NCBI RefSeq assembly: GCF_029215985.1
Contig: NZ_JAEMVC010000006.1
Location: forward strand, 1 to 64,000
Direction: 5' to 3'
From: Sulfurimonas sp. SAG-AH-194-C21
Lineage (GTDB): Bacteria; Campylobacterota; Campylobacteria; Campylobacterales; Sulfurimonadaceae
Length of the DNA: 64,000 nt
The notes below the pieces were generated by a model. That model made no database searches and had not been told where the DNA came from. It saw only the letters and a list, made by a program, of their open reading frames with translations. Shown here piece after piece: positions 31,295 to 42,257 of this stretch. How positions within the stretch are numbered: the first letter of the stretch is position 1; every line of letters begins with the position of its first letter. Both the position numbers and the translations under genes were made by a program.

Positions 31295-32932
31295 ATGATG
31301 AAAATCGTAAAAATGATACCTTTAGCCGCATCACTTGTGTCTATTTTAATGGTAAGTGCTTGTAGTGATAATAATGACAATTCACAAGTTGCTCCAACAG
31401 CCGGTGTAGTTTTTGATGGTGCTATTAATGGTGCTACAGTTTGTATTGATGTAAATGGAAATGGCCTGTGTGATGCAGGTGAGGCATCTGCAGTAACAGA
31501 TGTTTTTGGAAACTTCTCAATAGATGGACAAGGTGCAAAAGGCCCTTTAGTTATGAGTGGTGGTAAAGATATGGGTACAGGGCTTCCTTTTACTGGTGTT
31601 CTTAGTGCTCCTGCTGGTTCAACAGTAGTAAACCCAACTACTTCAATAATTCAATCTTTAGTAAAAGCTGGTTCAACAGCGGCTGAAGCTGAAACTACAA
31701 TCAAAAAGGCACTTGGTATAAAATCTGATGCTGCTTTAACTTCATACAATCCATTTACAGCTGCGGATGCTGGTGACCCTGATGCAAAAGAAATCTTAGC
31801 AGCACAATCACAACTTCAGACATTAGTACATGCAGTAGCTTCTTCAGTTGCTGGTGTAGATGCAGGAACATCGATAGCAGATGCGATGTCTGATGCAGTA
31901 TCAAATATAGCTGCAAGCCTCGAATCAGCGGTTAAAATTGCTGGTGATAAAGATGTAGTAATTTCAAATAAACTTATTTCTGATGCAGTTAAAGCAACTG
32001 CCAACACTGTTTTAGCAGATAAGCCTGCAGCACAAGTTGCTGTTAAAGCAGTTGCTGATAGTGTAGCTATTCTTGCCGTTTCAGCTGCAATTCTAACAAA
32101 AGAAAATGTTGAAAAAGCAGATATTAAGGACATAGCTATTGTTTCGGATACCGGAATCATAGTTGCAAATGATACAATGCAAACTGCTATTACTAAAAGT
32201 AGTGCAAGTGCACGTGTTGAAACTGAAAAACTAACAGTAGAAGATGTGGCAAAAATTCAAGCGGCACAAGCCGCGCAAGAAGCTGTAGAGGCAAAAATTG
32301 CAGCTGAAGCTCTACAAGTTGCTTTAAAAATTGCCGAAAAAATTGCAGCAGACAAAGCACTTGAAGAGAGTGCAACACAAGCAAATATAGTTGCAGCCCA
32401 AGAAGCAGCAGCAGCACAAGCGCAAGCAGAAGCAAAAAAAGCACAAGCAGAAGCTGATGCAGCAGCAGCAAAAGAAAAAGCAGCCAACCTAGAGATACAA
32501 ATTGCTGCTACTGAAGCCAAAGCGAAACAAGAAGCAGCTATCTTAGAACAAGCAGAAGCTGATGCAGTAAAAGCACAAGCAGAAGCTGAACAAGCAGCAG
32601 CTGAGCAAGCAGCTAAAGATGCCGCAGATGCAGCAGATGCAGCAGCTGCCGCACAAGCAGCAGCAGAGGCAGAGGCAGCACATGCCGCAGCCATTAAAGC
32701 AGCTAAAGATGCCGCAGATGTCGCAGCAGAACAAGCAGCAGCAGAAGCAGCAGCTAAAGATGCCGCAGCTAAAGCAGCAGCAGAAGAAGCAGCACTAGAA
32801 GCAGAACAAGCAGCAAAAGATGCTAAAATAGCAAAAGAGGCAGAAGAAGCATGTAATAAAGATGGAGGTAAGTACAATCCTGATTCAGGTGAGTGTGTAA
32901 TACCACCAATTCCAACTGGTGGAAACTCTTAA
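31295..32932 (+). CDS. Lipoprotein with Ala/Glu/Lys-rich coiled-coil repeats
   Basis: Lipobox LMVSACSD; C-terminal half is low-complexity KAQAEADAAAAKEKAANLE-type repeats. Confidence 0.75.
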   Translation: MMKIVKMIPLAASLVSILMVSACSDNNDNSQVAPTAGVVFDGAINGATVCIDVNGNGLCDAGEASAVTDVFGNFSIDGQGAKGPLVMSGGKDMGTGLPFTGVLSAPAGSTVVNPTTSIIQSLVKAGSTAAEAETTIKKALGIKSDAALTSYNPFTAADAGDPDAKEILAAQSQLQTLVHAVASSVAGVDAGTSIADAMSDAVSNIAASLESAVKIAGDKDVVISNKLISDAVKATANTVLADKPAAQVAVKAVADSVAILAVSAAILTKENVEKADIKDIAIVSDTGIIVANDTMQTAITKSSASARVETEKLTVEDVAKIQAAQAAQEAVEAKIAAEALQVALKIAEKIAADKALEESATQANIVAAQEAAAAQAQAEAKKAQAEADAAAAKEKAANLEIQIAATEAKAKQEAAILEQAEADAVKAQAEAEQAAAEQAAKDAADAADAAAAAQAAAEAEAAHAAAIKAAKDAADVAAEQAAAEAAAKDAAAKAAAEEAALEAEQAAKDAKIAKEAEEACNKDGGKYNPDSGECVIPPIPTGGNS

Positions 32933-32943
32933 TTTATTATTTA

Positions 32944-32969
32944 ACTAAGTAGAATTTTTTCTACTTAGT
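32944..32969. terminator. Hairpin between lipoprotein and YjbH-like genes
   Basis: 11-bp perfect stem ACTAAGTAGAA-tttt-TTCTACTTAGT; no clear T-tract afterwards, so its termination role is uncertain. Confidence 0.45.
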
Positions 32970-33019
32970 ACTCTCTATTCTTCTCTCGTTCCAAATTCCC
33001 CTTTTTTAAAGGTAGCATA

Positions 33020-35137
33020 ATGTTATTTCAAAAGTATTTTTTTATTTTTACCCTCCTTTTTAGTAGCCTTCAAGCCAATGATATGATTTCGTCTATGACA
33101 AATCAAGGATTTACAGGTCTGATAAACACACCTAATGCAGGTACCATGCAAGAGGGTGATCTTACTTTTCACTTTGACAATCAATTTGATAATGCACTTA
33201 AAGGGTATGATTATAAAAAGCCTGATAAAGGGAATGAAAACTATATCTTTGGTGCAGGGCTTTTTTCTTTTATAGAGATACAAGGAAGACTCTCCGAAAC
33301 ACCAGGCTATCATAGAGACCTCTCAGCAAACCTAAAAGTAAAACTTCCATATACACATAAATATCTACCTAATTTTGCTATAGGTGCTCAAGATATTGGA
33401 AGTGCTGCCAATTTTTATGGTAACTACTATGGCGTTATGGATAAAGAGTTCTGGTTTGTACGAGCTTCACTTGGGTATGGATACTCTACCGTTGAAAATG
33501 AAAAAAGAAAAAGAATGGATGGTCTTTTTGGAGGACTAGAAGTAAAAACATTTGACTGGCTTTATTTCTTAGTAGAAGATGACTCTGTTGAGCAGTTTGC
33601 TGGAGTCCGTATTCATATGCCAAAGAGTTGGACTTCTTACTTTAAACTCAATACTCTTATCTCCACTAATATCACACAAGAGTATGCAACGAGTGTAAGT
33701 GTAAACCTAAGTTTTCCACTGTATGAAAATATAAAGTCTTATAGTGCTAACTCAGTCAAAACTTATACACAAGAAGTAGCTGCATATAGAGTAGAAAATA
33801 AAGAGGACATAGGGACGAAGGTAGTTATTCCAAAAGTTGAAATTAAAAAAACCGAAATACCAAAAATTTCTCTCCAAGAGATAAAGAAAAGATTTACAGA
33901 TTTAGGCTTAGAGAATATATCCTTAGCAACAAAAGAAGAGACAATATATGTAGCCTATGAAAATAATGTTTTTCTTTTTAATGAACTAGATGCTATTGGT
34001 GTGATTGTAGGTACGTTAAATGAGAGTAATTACAAGTACTTTATACTTGAACCTAAGCATAGCAAAACGACACTATTTGCACTCTCTGGAGACTTAGATA
34101 AGGCAAGAGAGTTTTACAACAATCCTAGCTCACTTAGCAAAGCAATCTTCACAGCTTCACTACAAAAAACCTTACCAATAAAACTTGAAAATTACACTTT
34201 TAATGCAAGAGAAGAAAATGACACACAATTCAAATTACGTGTCGAATTTTCTCCTGTAGTGCGAACATTTGTTGGAAATGAGTTTGGTATGTTTAACTAT
34301 AAACTCTGGCTAAGAACAAAACTCCAAGTTAACCTATACAAAAGTATAGACATTACAGCTGTTGGCGATATACATATAAATGATTCTCAAATTGATGATA
34401 ATCGCTATGATTGGTTTCTCAAACTCTATGAAAAAGGCTCTAGTATACAAAGTTTGATGCTCCACTACAATACAAATCTATTAGGTGGTATTAATACATT
34501 GAGTCTTGGAACATTTGAAGAATTATTTATAGGTGGTATTGACCAGTATATTTATAACTATGAAAATCACACTATTAAATTAAAAGGTGGTTATTTTTCT
34601 CAGTTTCAAGATGGTGATCCATATAAAGAGAAATATCTTGGTAAAAAATCAGTACGCTATTTCTTTATGGCAAAGTATAGTTATCTATTTGAAGATTATG
34701 ACACCTTTGCAGAGATTAATGCTGGACAATACTGGAATCAAGATCTTGGTTTTGATCTAAAGTTAAAGAGATATTTTGGTGATGTTGCAGTTTCCTTGAC
34801 CTATGAGCAGAGTAAAACTATGCAAGATAACAGTTTACTCTCTGAGAGTACCGATAAGTATGTAGGGATAGCTCTAGAGATTCCACTAACACTAAGACAT
34901 ACCCCATCTTTTAAATATGGTCAAATACGAGGAACAAACTCTTTTGAGTATAAACTTAGAAGTACTATTGCTAGGGAGGATGGAACAAATAACTTAGTCT
35001 TAGGTGGAAACTACAATCCTAAAATAGCATTAGATTCCCAAGACTACTTCTATAATAGAAATAGGTTACAACTCTCTTACTTAAAAACACATGCTTTTAG
35101 ATTTATAGAGTCTTATGAGAAGTATACAAAGAAGTAG
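33020..35137 (+). CDS. YjbH-domain outer-membrane/exopolysaccharide-associated protein
   Basis: Signal peptide; GFTGLINTPNAGTMQEGDLTFHFDNQ; repeated beta-strand-like regions; C-terminal DYFYNRNRLQLSYLK. Confidence 0.7.
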   Translation: MLFQKYFFIFTLLFSSLQANDMISSMTNQGFTGLINTPNAGTMQEGDLTFHFDNQFDNALKGYDYKKPDKGNENYIFGAGLFSFIEIQGRLSETPGYHRDLSANLKVKLPYTHKYLPNFAIGAQDIGSAANFYGNYYGVMDKEFWFVRASLGYGYSTVENEKRKRMDGLFGGLEVKTFDWLYFLVEDDSVEQFAGVRIHMPKSWTSYFKLNTLISTNITQEYATSVSVNLSFPLYENIKSYSANSVKTYTQEVAAYRVENKEDIGTKVVIPKVEIKKTEIPKISLQEIKKRFTDLGLENISLATKEETIYVAYENNVFLFNELDAIGVIVGTLNESNYKYFILEPKHSKTTLFALSGDLDKAREFYNNPSSLSKAIFTASLQKTLPIKLENYTFNAREENDTQFKLRVEFSPVVRTFVGNEFGMFNYKLWLRTKLQVNLYKSIDITAVGDIHINDSQIDDNRYDWFLKLYEKGSSIQSLMLHYNTNLLGGINTLSLGTFEELFIGGIDQYIYNYENHTIKLKGGYFSQFQDGDPYKEKYLGKKSVRYFFMAKYSYLFEDYDTFAEINAGQYWNQDLGFDLKLKRYFGDVAVSLTYEQSKTMQDNSLLSESTDKYVGIALEIPLTLRHTPSFKYGQIRGTNSFEYKLRSTIAREDGTNNLVLGGNYNPKIALDSQDYFYNRNRLQLSYLKTHAFRFIESYEKYTKK

Positions 35138-35156
35138 CGAGACTACTTCTTTAGTT

Positions 35157-35675
35157 CTACTTCTGTGGTGTTACGTACATGTTAAAGTAACGCCCTTCAA
35201 ACTTCGGTGGCTTTTCCATAACACCAAGATCTTCTACCATTGGCCAAACACGAAGAAGAACTTCTTTTCCAGCTTCTGGGTGAGCCATCTCACGACCACG
35301 TAAAAATACTCTAAACTTAACATGAAAACCTTTTTCTAAAAATTCTCTTGCATGCTTCACTTTAAAGTTCATGTCGTTCTCAGCAATTTTAACTGAAAGT
35401 TTAATCTCTTTAACAACAATCTTTACTTGATTTTTACGTTGTTCTTTAAGTTTTTTCTCTTCTTGATATCTGAACTTACCGTAGTCCATAATTTTCGCAA
35501 CAGGAGGTTTCGCATCTGGAGCGATTAGAACTAAGTCTAAGTCAAGCTCATTCGCTTTTTCCATTGCATCATCAAAAGAGATAATCCCTAGAGATTCTCC
35601 TCCATCTATATTACATCTTAACTCTGTTGCACGAATATCGTCATTCATTATGACACGGTTTTTCTTTTGGTTCAA
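35157..35675 (-). CDS. infC: Translation initiation factor IF-3
   Basis: [43 protein letters not shown] and [19 protein letters not shown] start overlaps the thrS stop. Confidence 0.96.
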   Translation of the reverse strand: MNQKKNRVIMNDDIRATELRCNIDGGESLGIISFDDAMEKANELDLDLVLIAPDAKPPVAKIMDYGKFRYQEEKKLKEQRKNQVKIVVKEIKLSVKIAENDMNFKVKHAREFLEKGFHVKFRVFLRGREMAHPEAGKEVLLRVWPMVEDLGVMEKPPKFEGRYFNMYVTPQK

Positions 35676-37480
35676 AAATTTACCTCATTTATTTTAGTTT
35701 GTATAAGTTTTAGAAATTCTTCTTCACTTATAGTGTATTGTTCTCTAGTTCTTCTATCACGGACTGAGATAGTTTTATTTTCTATCTCTTCATCGCCAAT
35801 AACGACAATCATAGGAACACGAGTTTTTTCAGCCACACGAATACGTTTATTTAACGAATCGTTTTTAGCATATATTTCACTATCGGCATTAATATCAATA
35901 AGTTTATCTGATAGAAGCTTAGCATATTCTTTATGCGTTTCAGCTACTGGAACGATAGCTACCTGAGTTGGAGCAATAAACATTGGGAACTCACCAGCAT
36001 AATGCTCAGTTAAAATTCCGATAAAACGCTCAAATGAACCAAGAATAGCACGGTGAATCATAACAGGTTGAATTTTTTCATTATTCTCACCATTATATTC
36101 AAGTCCGAAACGCTCAGGAAGATTATTATCTAACTGAATCGTTCCACACTGCCACTCTCTACCAATAGCGTCAAGAATTTTGATGTCGATTTTCGGACCA
36201 TAAAAAGCTCCGCCACCTTCATCTATTGTATAAGGAAGATTATTTTTCTCCATTGCACTTATAAGAGCCGCTTCTGATTTTTCCCAAACTAAAGCATCAC
36301 CAACCGCTTTTTCAGGTTTAGTGCTTATTGTCATGTTGTATTTAAAATCAAAAGTAGTCATGATTTTATCTACAAAGTCTACAACTTCGATGATTTGTTC
36401 TTCTATCTGATCTACAGTACAAAAAATATGTGCATCATCTTGTGTAAATTCTCTTACACGAAAAAGCCCATGAAGAGCACCAGTCATCTCATGACGGTGA
36501 ACAACACCATACTCAAAGTATTTGATTGGTAAGTCACGGTAAGAGTGAAGTTCATCTTCATATACTTTTATGTGACCAACACAGTTCATCGGTTTAACAC
36601 CAAATTCTATGTCGTCAATCTGAGTGAAGTACATGTTCTCACCATAATTTTGGTAATGCCCAGAAGTTTTCCAAAGATCAGCACGAAGCATTTCAGGACC
36701 ACGAACTGGCTGATACCCGTGTTTACGGTGAGCTTTAAATAAAAGTCCCTCTAAACGAGCACGAAGACGTCCACCCGCTGGAAGCCAGATAGGAAAACCT
36801 GCTCCAACTTCTTCACGGAAAGTAAAGAGTTTCATCTCATTACCAATCTTACGGTGGTCGCGTTTAGCAGCTTCTGCAAGCATAGTCATATGGTTTTTAA
36901 GAGACTCTTTATCTGCAAACGCAATCCCGTAAATACGAGTAAGCATCTCATTTTTAGAATCACCACCAAGATAAGCACCCGCTATTTTTGTTAGTTTAAA
37001 GTAACGAATTAAACCAATAGATGGTAAGTGAGGTCCACGACATAAGTCTTCAAACTCACCTTGTTTGTATATAGAGATAGTATCATCTTTAATTCTCTCC
37101 ATAACCGCTAGTTTTAAGTGGTCATCTTTGAATTTTTCTTTCGCTTCATCCATAGAGATTTCATACTTTTCAATCTTATACTTTTTCTTAGCAAATGAAA
37201 GCATCTGCTTTTCTATTTTTTTAAGATCGCCCTCACCTATTTCAGATGCAGTTTTAAAGTCATAGTAAAAACCCTCTTTAACAGTTGGTCCTACATAAAA
37301 CTCTGCATCTGGATAGAGTGACTTAATAGCCTGAGCCATTAAGTGTGCAGTTGAGTGACGAAGTACATCTAAAGACTCAGGAGAGTTATCTAAAACTATC
37401 TCTTCACCCTCAATTCCACGTTGTTCTGCTGTAACAAGATCTACTATTTCATCATTATATTTTATTGCAATTGCGCTCAA
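35672..37480 (-). CDS. thrS: Threonyl-tRNA synthetase
   Basis: [35 protein letters not shown] and [17 protein letters not shown]. Confidence 0.98.
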   Translation of the reverse strand: MSAIAIKYNDEIVDLVTAEQRGIEGEEIVLDNSPESLDVLRHSTAHLMAQAIKSLYPDAEFYVGPTVKEGFYYDFKTASEIGEGDLKKIEKQMLSFAKKKYKIEKYEISMDEAKEKFKDDHLKLAVMERIKDDTISIYKQGEFEDLCRGPHLPSIGLIRYFKLTKIAGAYLGGDSKNEMLTRIYGIAFADKESLKNHMTMLAEAAKRDHRKIGNEMKLFTFREEVGAGFPIWLPAGGRLRARLEGLLFKAHRKHGYQPVRGPEMLRADLWKTSGHYQNYGENMYFTQIDDIEFGVKPMNCVGHIKVYEDELHSYRDLPIKYFEYGVVHRHEMTGALHGLFRVREFTQDDAHIFCTVDQIEEQIIEVVDFVDKIMTTFDFKYNMTISTKPEKAVGDALVWEKSEAALISAMEKNNLPYTIDEGGGAFYGPKIDIKILDAIGREWQCGTIQLDNNLPERFGLEYNGENNEKIQPVMIHRAILGSFERFIGILTEHYAGEFPMFIAPTQVAIVPVAETHKEYAKLLSDKLIDINADSEIYAKNDSLNKRIRVAEKTRVPMIVVIGDEEIENKTISVRDRRTREQYTISEEEFLKLIQTKINEVNF

Positions 37481-37509
37481 TCTTTATTTCCTTTGTACGA
37501 ATTATTTTC

Positions 37510-37758
37510 TTAACTTGCTAATTTTTCTAAAGCAGAAAATTCTGAAATTTCTACCATTGCTTGTTTATTTTTAGCTTCTAAAACAATACGTTCTAAAAGT
37601 TCTGCATTATCATCATCTATCCACTCTGCCGAGCACTGTTCACAGACAGTTGCCGGAACATGACGAACTACAACAACTCCAAAACCTAAATCGGCTGTAA
37701 AAGTTGTAGTGGATTTGACTTTATAACCATTACATAAAGGGCATCTACTCTGCATCAT
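37510..37758 (-). CDS. YgiT-type zinc-finger protein (MqsA N-like)
   Basis: Two CXXC motifs: CPLCNGYK and CEQCSAEW. Confidence 0.75.
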   Translation of the reverse strand: MMQSRCPLCNGYKVKSTTTFTADLGFGVVVVRHVPATVCEQCSAEWIDDDNAELLERIVLEAKNKQAMVEISEFSALEKLAS

Positions 37759-38041
37759 TTTTCCTTGTGATTAAATCTTCTTCGAAGTGTTTTAAATCTG
37801 GTTCATATGCAGTGATAATGTAGAGTTCTTTAGACTTTTCATCAAAAGAAGCCACAACATGTAAAGGTTTTTGACCTTCTATGTAAGCAAGTAAAAAACT
37901 TGCAAAAGGTTTATCATCTTCATATTTTTCAATTATTATACCATTTTCAATTGCAAGCTTTACATCTACACGAAAAATACCTCTCTCGAGCATTCTTCCT
38001 AGTGCATGTTTTTGCCAATAAATATGTGTATAATTTTTCAC
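37745..38041 (-). CDS. DUF4258-type small protein
   Basis: 98 aa, HALGRMLERGI...HVVASFDEKSKELYIITAYEPD; overlaps the zinc-finger ORF by 14 bp. Confidence 0.7.
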   Translation of the reverse strand: MKNYTHIYWQKHALGRMLERGIFRVDVKLAIENGIIIEKYEDDKPFASFLLAYIEGQKPLHVVASFDEKSKELYIITAYEPDLKHFEEDLITRKNDAE

Positions 38042-38050
38042 TATCTAATA

Positions 38051-39736
38051 TTATAATTCAGTTTTTAAAATTGCACCACTTGATGCGTTTGACACTAAAA
38101 GTCTATATCGTTTTAGCCACTTAGATGTAACATCATTGAGATGTGGTTTCCAATTAGCACGACGTTTTTCAATAATAGCGTCACTTACATTTAACTCTAA
38201 TAGGTGAGCATCAGTGTCAAGTTCTATCTCATCACCATCTTCGATAAACGCGATAAGTCCACCTTCAGCTGCTTCAGGAGAGATATGACCTATAGAAGCA
38301 CCACGAGTAGCACCTGAGAATCTACCATCTGTTATAAGTGCAACAGACTCGCCTAAACCCATACCCATAATAAGTGAAGTAGGAGCAAGCATCTCTTGCA
38401 TACCAGGACCACCTTTTGGACCCTCATAACGGATAACTACAACATCACCAGCTTTAACTTTGTGACTCATGATGCCGTCTATCGCTTCTTGTTGAGAGTT
38501 AAAGCATATTGCAGAACCTTTAAACTGTCTCATACCAGCAGCAATACCTGCAGTTTTAACAACAGCACCCTCTAGCGCAAGGTTTCCAAAAAGGATAGAT
38601 AATCCACCTACTTGAGAGTAAGCATTTTCATTAGTACGGATAACATCACTACCAACAATCTCACAGCCTTCTATTCGCTGGGCTAAAGTCTCACCAGTAA
38701 TCATTAAAGCATCAAGGTTTAAAAGGCCATGGCGTTTAGAAACTTCTGCCATAACTGCATTTACACCACCAGCTTTATTTACATCATCCATGTGAACATC
38801 ATATCTTGATGGAGAGATTTTAGAGATATGTGCTACTTTATCTGCAATTTTATTAATATTTTCTATCTTATATTCTATGTCTGACTCTCTAGCAATCGCT
38901 AAAAGGTGAAGTACTGTGTTCGAGCTTCCACCCATCGCCATATCTACAACAAAGGCATTATGAATTGCTTTTTCATTTAAAACATTTTTCATATTGTACT
39001 TAGGGTCTTCCATTTTTGCTAACTCAACAACTCTGCGAGCCGCTTTTTTAACAAGCTCAATACGTTCAGGAGTCATCGCAAGTATAGTTCCATTTCCAGG
39101 AAGTGCTATACCCATCGCTTCACAAAGTGTGTTCATAGAGTTTGCTGTAAACATACCAGAACAAGAACCACCTGATGGACATGCTTCACACTCTATCTCG
39201 TATAACTCTTCATCTGTCATCTTACCATCAGCATGTTTTCCAACAGCCTCAAACGCAGTAGCAAGGTCAATAGGTGTACCATCTTTCTTATGCCCAGCAG
39301 CCATAGGACCACCTGAAACAAAAATAGTTGGAACATTAACACGAAGAGCACCCATAATCATACCTGGAACAATTTTGTCACAGTTAGGTATACATATCAT
39401 CGCATCAAGTTTATGAGCATTCATAACAGTCTCTATAGAGTCCGCAATAATCTCACGAGATGGAAGCGAGTAAAGCATACCATCGTGACCCATAGCGATT
39501 CCATCATCAACACCAATCGTGTTAAAAACAAATGGTACACCACCAGCTTCACGGATTGCCTCTTTTACAATCTCTCCATATTCATGAAGAAAAAAGTGTC
39601 CTGGGATAATGTCTATGTAAGAGTTCGCAACACCAATGAATGGCTTGTCAAAATCTTCATCTTTTAAACCTGTCGCACGTAACAATGAACGGTGAGGAGC
39701 CTTATCAAAGCCCTTCTTAATTGTATCACTTCTCAT
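38051..39736 (-). CDS. ilvD: Dihydroxy-acid dehydratase
   Basis: [38 protein letters not shown] and [15 protein letters not shown]. Confidence 0.98.
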   Translation of the reverse strand: MRSDTIKKGFDKAPHRSLLRATGLKDEDFDKPFIGVANSYIDIIPGHFFLHEYGEIVKEAIREAGGVPFVFNTIGVDDGIAMGHDGMLYSLPSREIIADSIETVMNAHKLDAMICIPNCDKIVPGMIMGALRVNVPTIFVSGGPMAAGHKKDGTPIDLATAFEAVGKHADGKMTDEELYEIECEACPSGGSCSGMFTANSMNTLCEAMGIALPGNGTILAMTPERIELVKKAARRVVELAKMEDPKYNMKNVLNEKAIHNAFVVDMAMGGSSNTVLHLLAIARESDIEYKIENINKIADKVAHISKISPSRYDVHMDDVNKAGGVNAVMAEVSKRHGLLNLDALMITGETLAQRIEGCEIVGSDVIRTNENAYSQVGGLSILFGNLALEGAVVKTAGIAAGMRQFKGSAICFNSQQEAIDGIMSHKVKAGDVVVIRYEGPKGGPGMQEMLAPTSLIMGMGLGESVALITDGRFSGATRGASIGHISPEAAEGGLIAFIEDGDEIELDTDAHLLELNVSDAIIEKRRANWKPHLNDVTSKWLKRYRLLVSNASSGAILKTEL

Positions 39737-39886
39737 AAAAAGCCTTTTAAATAAAATATATATATTAACTATTAATGTGATTATAGCATTTTTTTTACAA
39801 TTTGTCCTAAAAACTCTTTACAAATGAAAAACAATCGGCTATAATTCCGGCTCACTTACAGACTTAAGTCGTGTAAGAGTATGGAT

Positions 39887-39961
39887 GCGGGAGTAGCTCA
39901 GCGGTAGAGCATAACCTTGCCAAGGTTGGGGTCGCGAGTTCGAACCTCGTCTCCCGCTCCA
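39887..39961 (+). tRNA. tRNA-Gly (GCC)
   Basis: Cloverleaf: GCGGGAG/CTCCCGC acceptor, anticodon loop TTGCCAA, T-arm GAGTTCGAACCTC, encoded CCA. Confidence 0.96.
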
Positions 39962-40000
39962 TTTTATTTTTAAATACTAAACTGTGATTTCATAGCAGAT

Positions 40001-40087
40001 GCCCGGATGGCGAAATTGGTAGACGCAGGGGACTTAAAATCCCCCGGTAGCAATACTGTGCCGGTTCAAGTCCGGCTCCGGGCACCA
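40001..40087 (+). tRNA. tRNA-Leu (TAA)
   Basis: GCCCGGA/TCCGGGC acceptor, anticodon loop CTTAAAA, long variable arm, T-arm GGTTCAAGTCC, CCA. Confidence 0.95.
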
Positions 40088-40105
40088 TTGATATGAAAGA
40101 TAACT

Positions 40106-40179
40106 GGTGCCATCGCCAAGTGGTAAGGCCGTAGCCTGCAAAGCTACTATCCCCAGTTCAAATCTGGGTGGCACCTCCA
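40106..40179 (+). tRNA. tRNA-Cys (GCA)
   Basis: GGTGCCA/TGGCACC acceptor, anticodon loop CTGCAAA, CCA. Confidence 0.95.
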
Positions 40180-40209
40180 GTTTAATTATTTATACTACAA
40201 CAAACACGT

Positions 40210-40298
40210 GGATCTTTGGCAGAGTTGGTCGAATGCACCGGTCTTGAAAACCGGCGAGGGTTACACCTCCCAGAGTTCGAATCTCTGAGGGTCCACCA
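40210..40298 (+). tRNA. tRNA-Ser (TGA); integration target
   Basis: GGATCTT/AGGGTCC acceptor, anticodon loop CTTGAAA, long variable arm; 3' part duplicated downstream. Confidence 0.94.
40272..40298. repeat. attL-type repeat within tRNA-Ser 3' end
   Basis: AGAGTTCGAATCTCTGAGGGTCCACCA (27 bp), identical to 49174-49200. Confidence 0.9.
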
Positions 40299-40369
40299 CT
40301 TCTAAACATACAATAAACCCCCTAAAATAAGCACTTCAATAGCTACTTTAAGTTTTCATCTAAATACTC

Positions 40370-40392
40370 TTTGCTACCCTATTGCTACCCAT
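40370..40392. promoter_or_regulatory. Candidate integrase arm-type site, left
   Basis: TTTGCTACCCTATTGCTACCCAT, 23 bp, identical to 49026-49048; internal 11-bp tandem TTGCTACCC. Confidence 0.6.
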
Positions 40393-40499
40393 TAATGAAA
40401 AAATCATTACTTTACTACCCTATAACCTCAACATTTTATAAAAACTATAATATAATTTTACTATTCCTATATAAATAATTTAAAAGAAATTAAAAGAAA

Positions 40500-41750
40500 T
40501 TAAAATGTATTGTTTCTTGTATTGTTAGCAAGTTTAATATGTTCATCTATTGTCTCTAAAAACATTACTTTACCAAAATCATCATCTTCATCAAACTTCT
40601 TATTTTTGTACTCATTAATAGAATTTTCAAAATCACTATCATAAATAAGTTTATAATCTGTACTCTTATCAGTAGGACCAAAGCACTTTACAAAAGTCTT
40701 ATAATCATTTTGACTAATAAACTCGCTCTTATCTATATAGCCATTATTAATAAAAGAGAATTTAAAATCATTTAAGTTGATATTTTTTAGCATAATATTT
40801 ATAATACTCCCATAAAAACCATTTACTCCTGTTTTTGTAGGATAGTAGCCATATAAAACTTGTTGTTTAACACATAGGTTATAGTATTCATTTAATATTT
40901 CTTCTAATGGCTCTTTATTCTTTTTAGTATTTCTAATCATATCTCTAAGTTCTGTTCTTCTATTTTTAAAGCTTGCCGGATTATAATTAAATTCCATTTC
41001 TATTTCTATTTTATTTCCATCAATATCTTCACCTTTTGGTAAATAAAAATCTCTTGTTGCTAATATAATTTCTTGTAATAACTCTATTGGAGAAACTTTT
41101 TTTAAAACTGTTACAGTAGTTATTCTTTGTACTGACTCAAATAAATCATCTAAGCTTATATTTGAGTATTTAACACATAATTTAATTTTATTAATAAACT
41201 TTTCTTGAGCCATTTCTATAACTTCATAGTCATTTTTAACATAGTCAATAAGATGTCCTCTTGGATTAAACTTATGTGGATAAAAATTCATTAAATAATA
41301 AAGTCCCATTGAATAGTGAGAAATAGCTTGTTTATATTTTTTTTCTTTTTGTACTAATAAACCTCTTTGATACTCAACATTTATACATAACTTAGTGTCT
41401 TTTTTTTCAATACCCTCTATTGCTAAATCTTGAAGAATACTCCACTTTACATCATTAGGGAGTGCCTTGCCTAATCTTGTTTCAAAGTCCTTTATGGACT
41501 CTTTTTCTCTTACATCATAATCATCTACGAGAGTTCTAAGGGTATTGTCATTTTCAACTATCTTGTAAGGAATAAAGTGAGTTTGTGTAGTTTTATTTGT
41601 GGAGCTATTATTATGTCTTGTTAACGGTATATTATCTCTCATTAAAGGCTTATCGCTTAATGGAACTTTTTCAACTTCATCTTTTTTATTTTTTTTCAAA
41701 ATGTAGATAGTTGTAAATACAATCACTATTAAAATAAGGTAAAGAGTCAT
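40500..41750 (-). CDS. Hypothetical membrane-anchored protein (element cargo)
   Basis: 416 aa with N-terminal TM (LYLILIVIVFTTIYIL); no recognised domain. Confidence 0.65.
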   Translation of the reverse strand: MTLYLILIVIVFTTIYILKKNKKDEVEKVPLSDKPLMRDNIPLTRHNNSSTNKTTQTHFIPYKIVENDNTLRTLVDDYDVREKESIKDFETRLGKALPNDVKWSILQDLAIEGIEKKDTKLCINVEYQRGLLVQKEKKYKQAISHYSMGLYYLMNFYPHKFNPRGHLIDYVKNDYEVIEMAQEKFINKIKLCVKYSNISLDDLFESVQRITTVTVLKKVSPIELLQEIILATRDFYLPKGEDIDGNKIEIEMEFNYNPASFKNRRTELRDMIRNTKKNKEPLEEILNEYYNLCVKQQVLYGYYPTKTGVNGFYGSIINIMLKNINLNDFKFSFINNGYIDKSEFISQNDYKTFVKCFGPTDKSTDYKLIYDSDFENSINEYKNKKFDEDDDFGKVMFLETIDEHIKLANNTRNNTF

Positions 41751-41762
41751 TTGTAATATCCT

Positions 41763-42254
41763 TTATTTTTTACCGATACAATCAATATTATAGTTTTTCC
41801 ATAATCCACGATTAAACTGTTTGGCTTCTTTAGATAACTTATGATATTTACTTTTTAATTCACTTGGAACATATTTCTCATAAGGCATTGCATAACCATC
41901 TTTAACCATTAGCTCGTTAAATATTCCTTTAGAAGTATATACAACACATAGAGAACGATTATATTTATCTTTACCAGTTACATCATATTTATATGATTTT
42001 CCAACCTTAACAAGCGTTTGAGCATGTACTGTGGATTGCTTACCCATTTTAACCATAGTATCTAAAGTAAAGTTTTTACATTGCTTTACATCTCGTTTAG
42101 CTTTTTTATTTCTGTATGACTCTGGAGTATCAATATAAAGTATTCTGCATTTATCATTTGTGAAGTATAGAGTGTCTCCATCTACTACTTTTTTCAGAAC
42201 TCCAACTTGAGCATTTAGCGTTAATGATATAAATACTAATACAAGTAATTTCAT
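41763..42254 (-). CDS. Exported staphylococcal-nuclease-fold (thermonuclease) protein
   Basis: Signal peptide; VVDGDTLYF, RILYIDTPESYRN, YNRSLCVVYTSKGIFNELMVKDGYAM and AKQFNRGLW. Confidence 0.85.
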   Translation of the reverse strand: MKLLVLVFISLTLNAQVGVLKKVVDGDTLYFTNDKCRILYIDTPESYRNKKAKRDVKQCKNFTLDTMVKMGKQSTVHAQTLVKVGKSYKYDVTGKDKYNRSLCVVYTSKGIFNELMVKDGYAMPYEKYVPSELKSKYHKLSKEAKQFNRGLWKNYNIDCIGKK

Positions 42255-42257
42255 AGA

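Noticed and set aside
32380-32850. Short repeats in the lipoprotein gene considered as CRISPR or satellite DNA
   Set aside because: In-frame codon repeats encoding Ala/Glu/Lys coiled coil.
32193-32877. Long minus-strand ORFs (206, 92 and 63 aa) in the Ala-rich gene
   Set aside because: Antisense by-products of the GCA/GCT repeat codons; Ser/Ala- or Leu-/Cys-rich nonsense with no RBS.
35157-35675. infC considered a frameshifted thrS extension because of the TTG/TGA overlap
   Set aside because: A non-ATG start and overlap with thrS are ordinary for infC; the protein is complete.
38994-39667. Plus-strand ORFs of 140 and 84 aa
   Set aside because: Antisense to ilvD, which is strongly supported.
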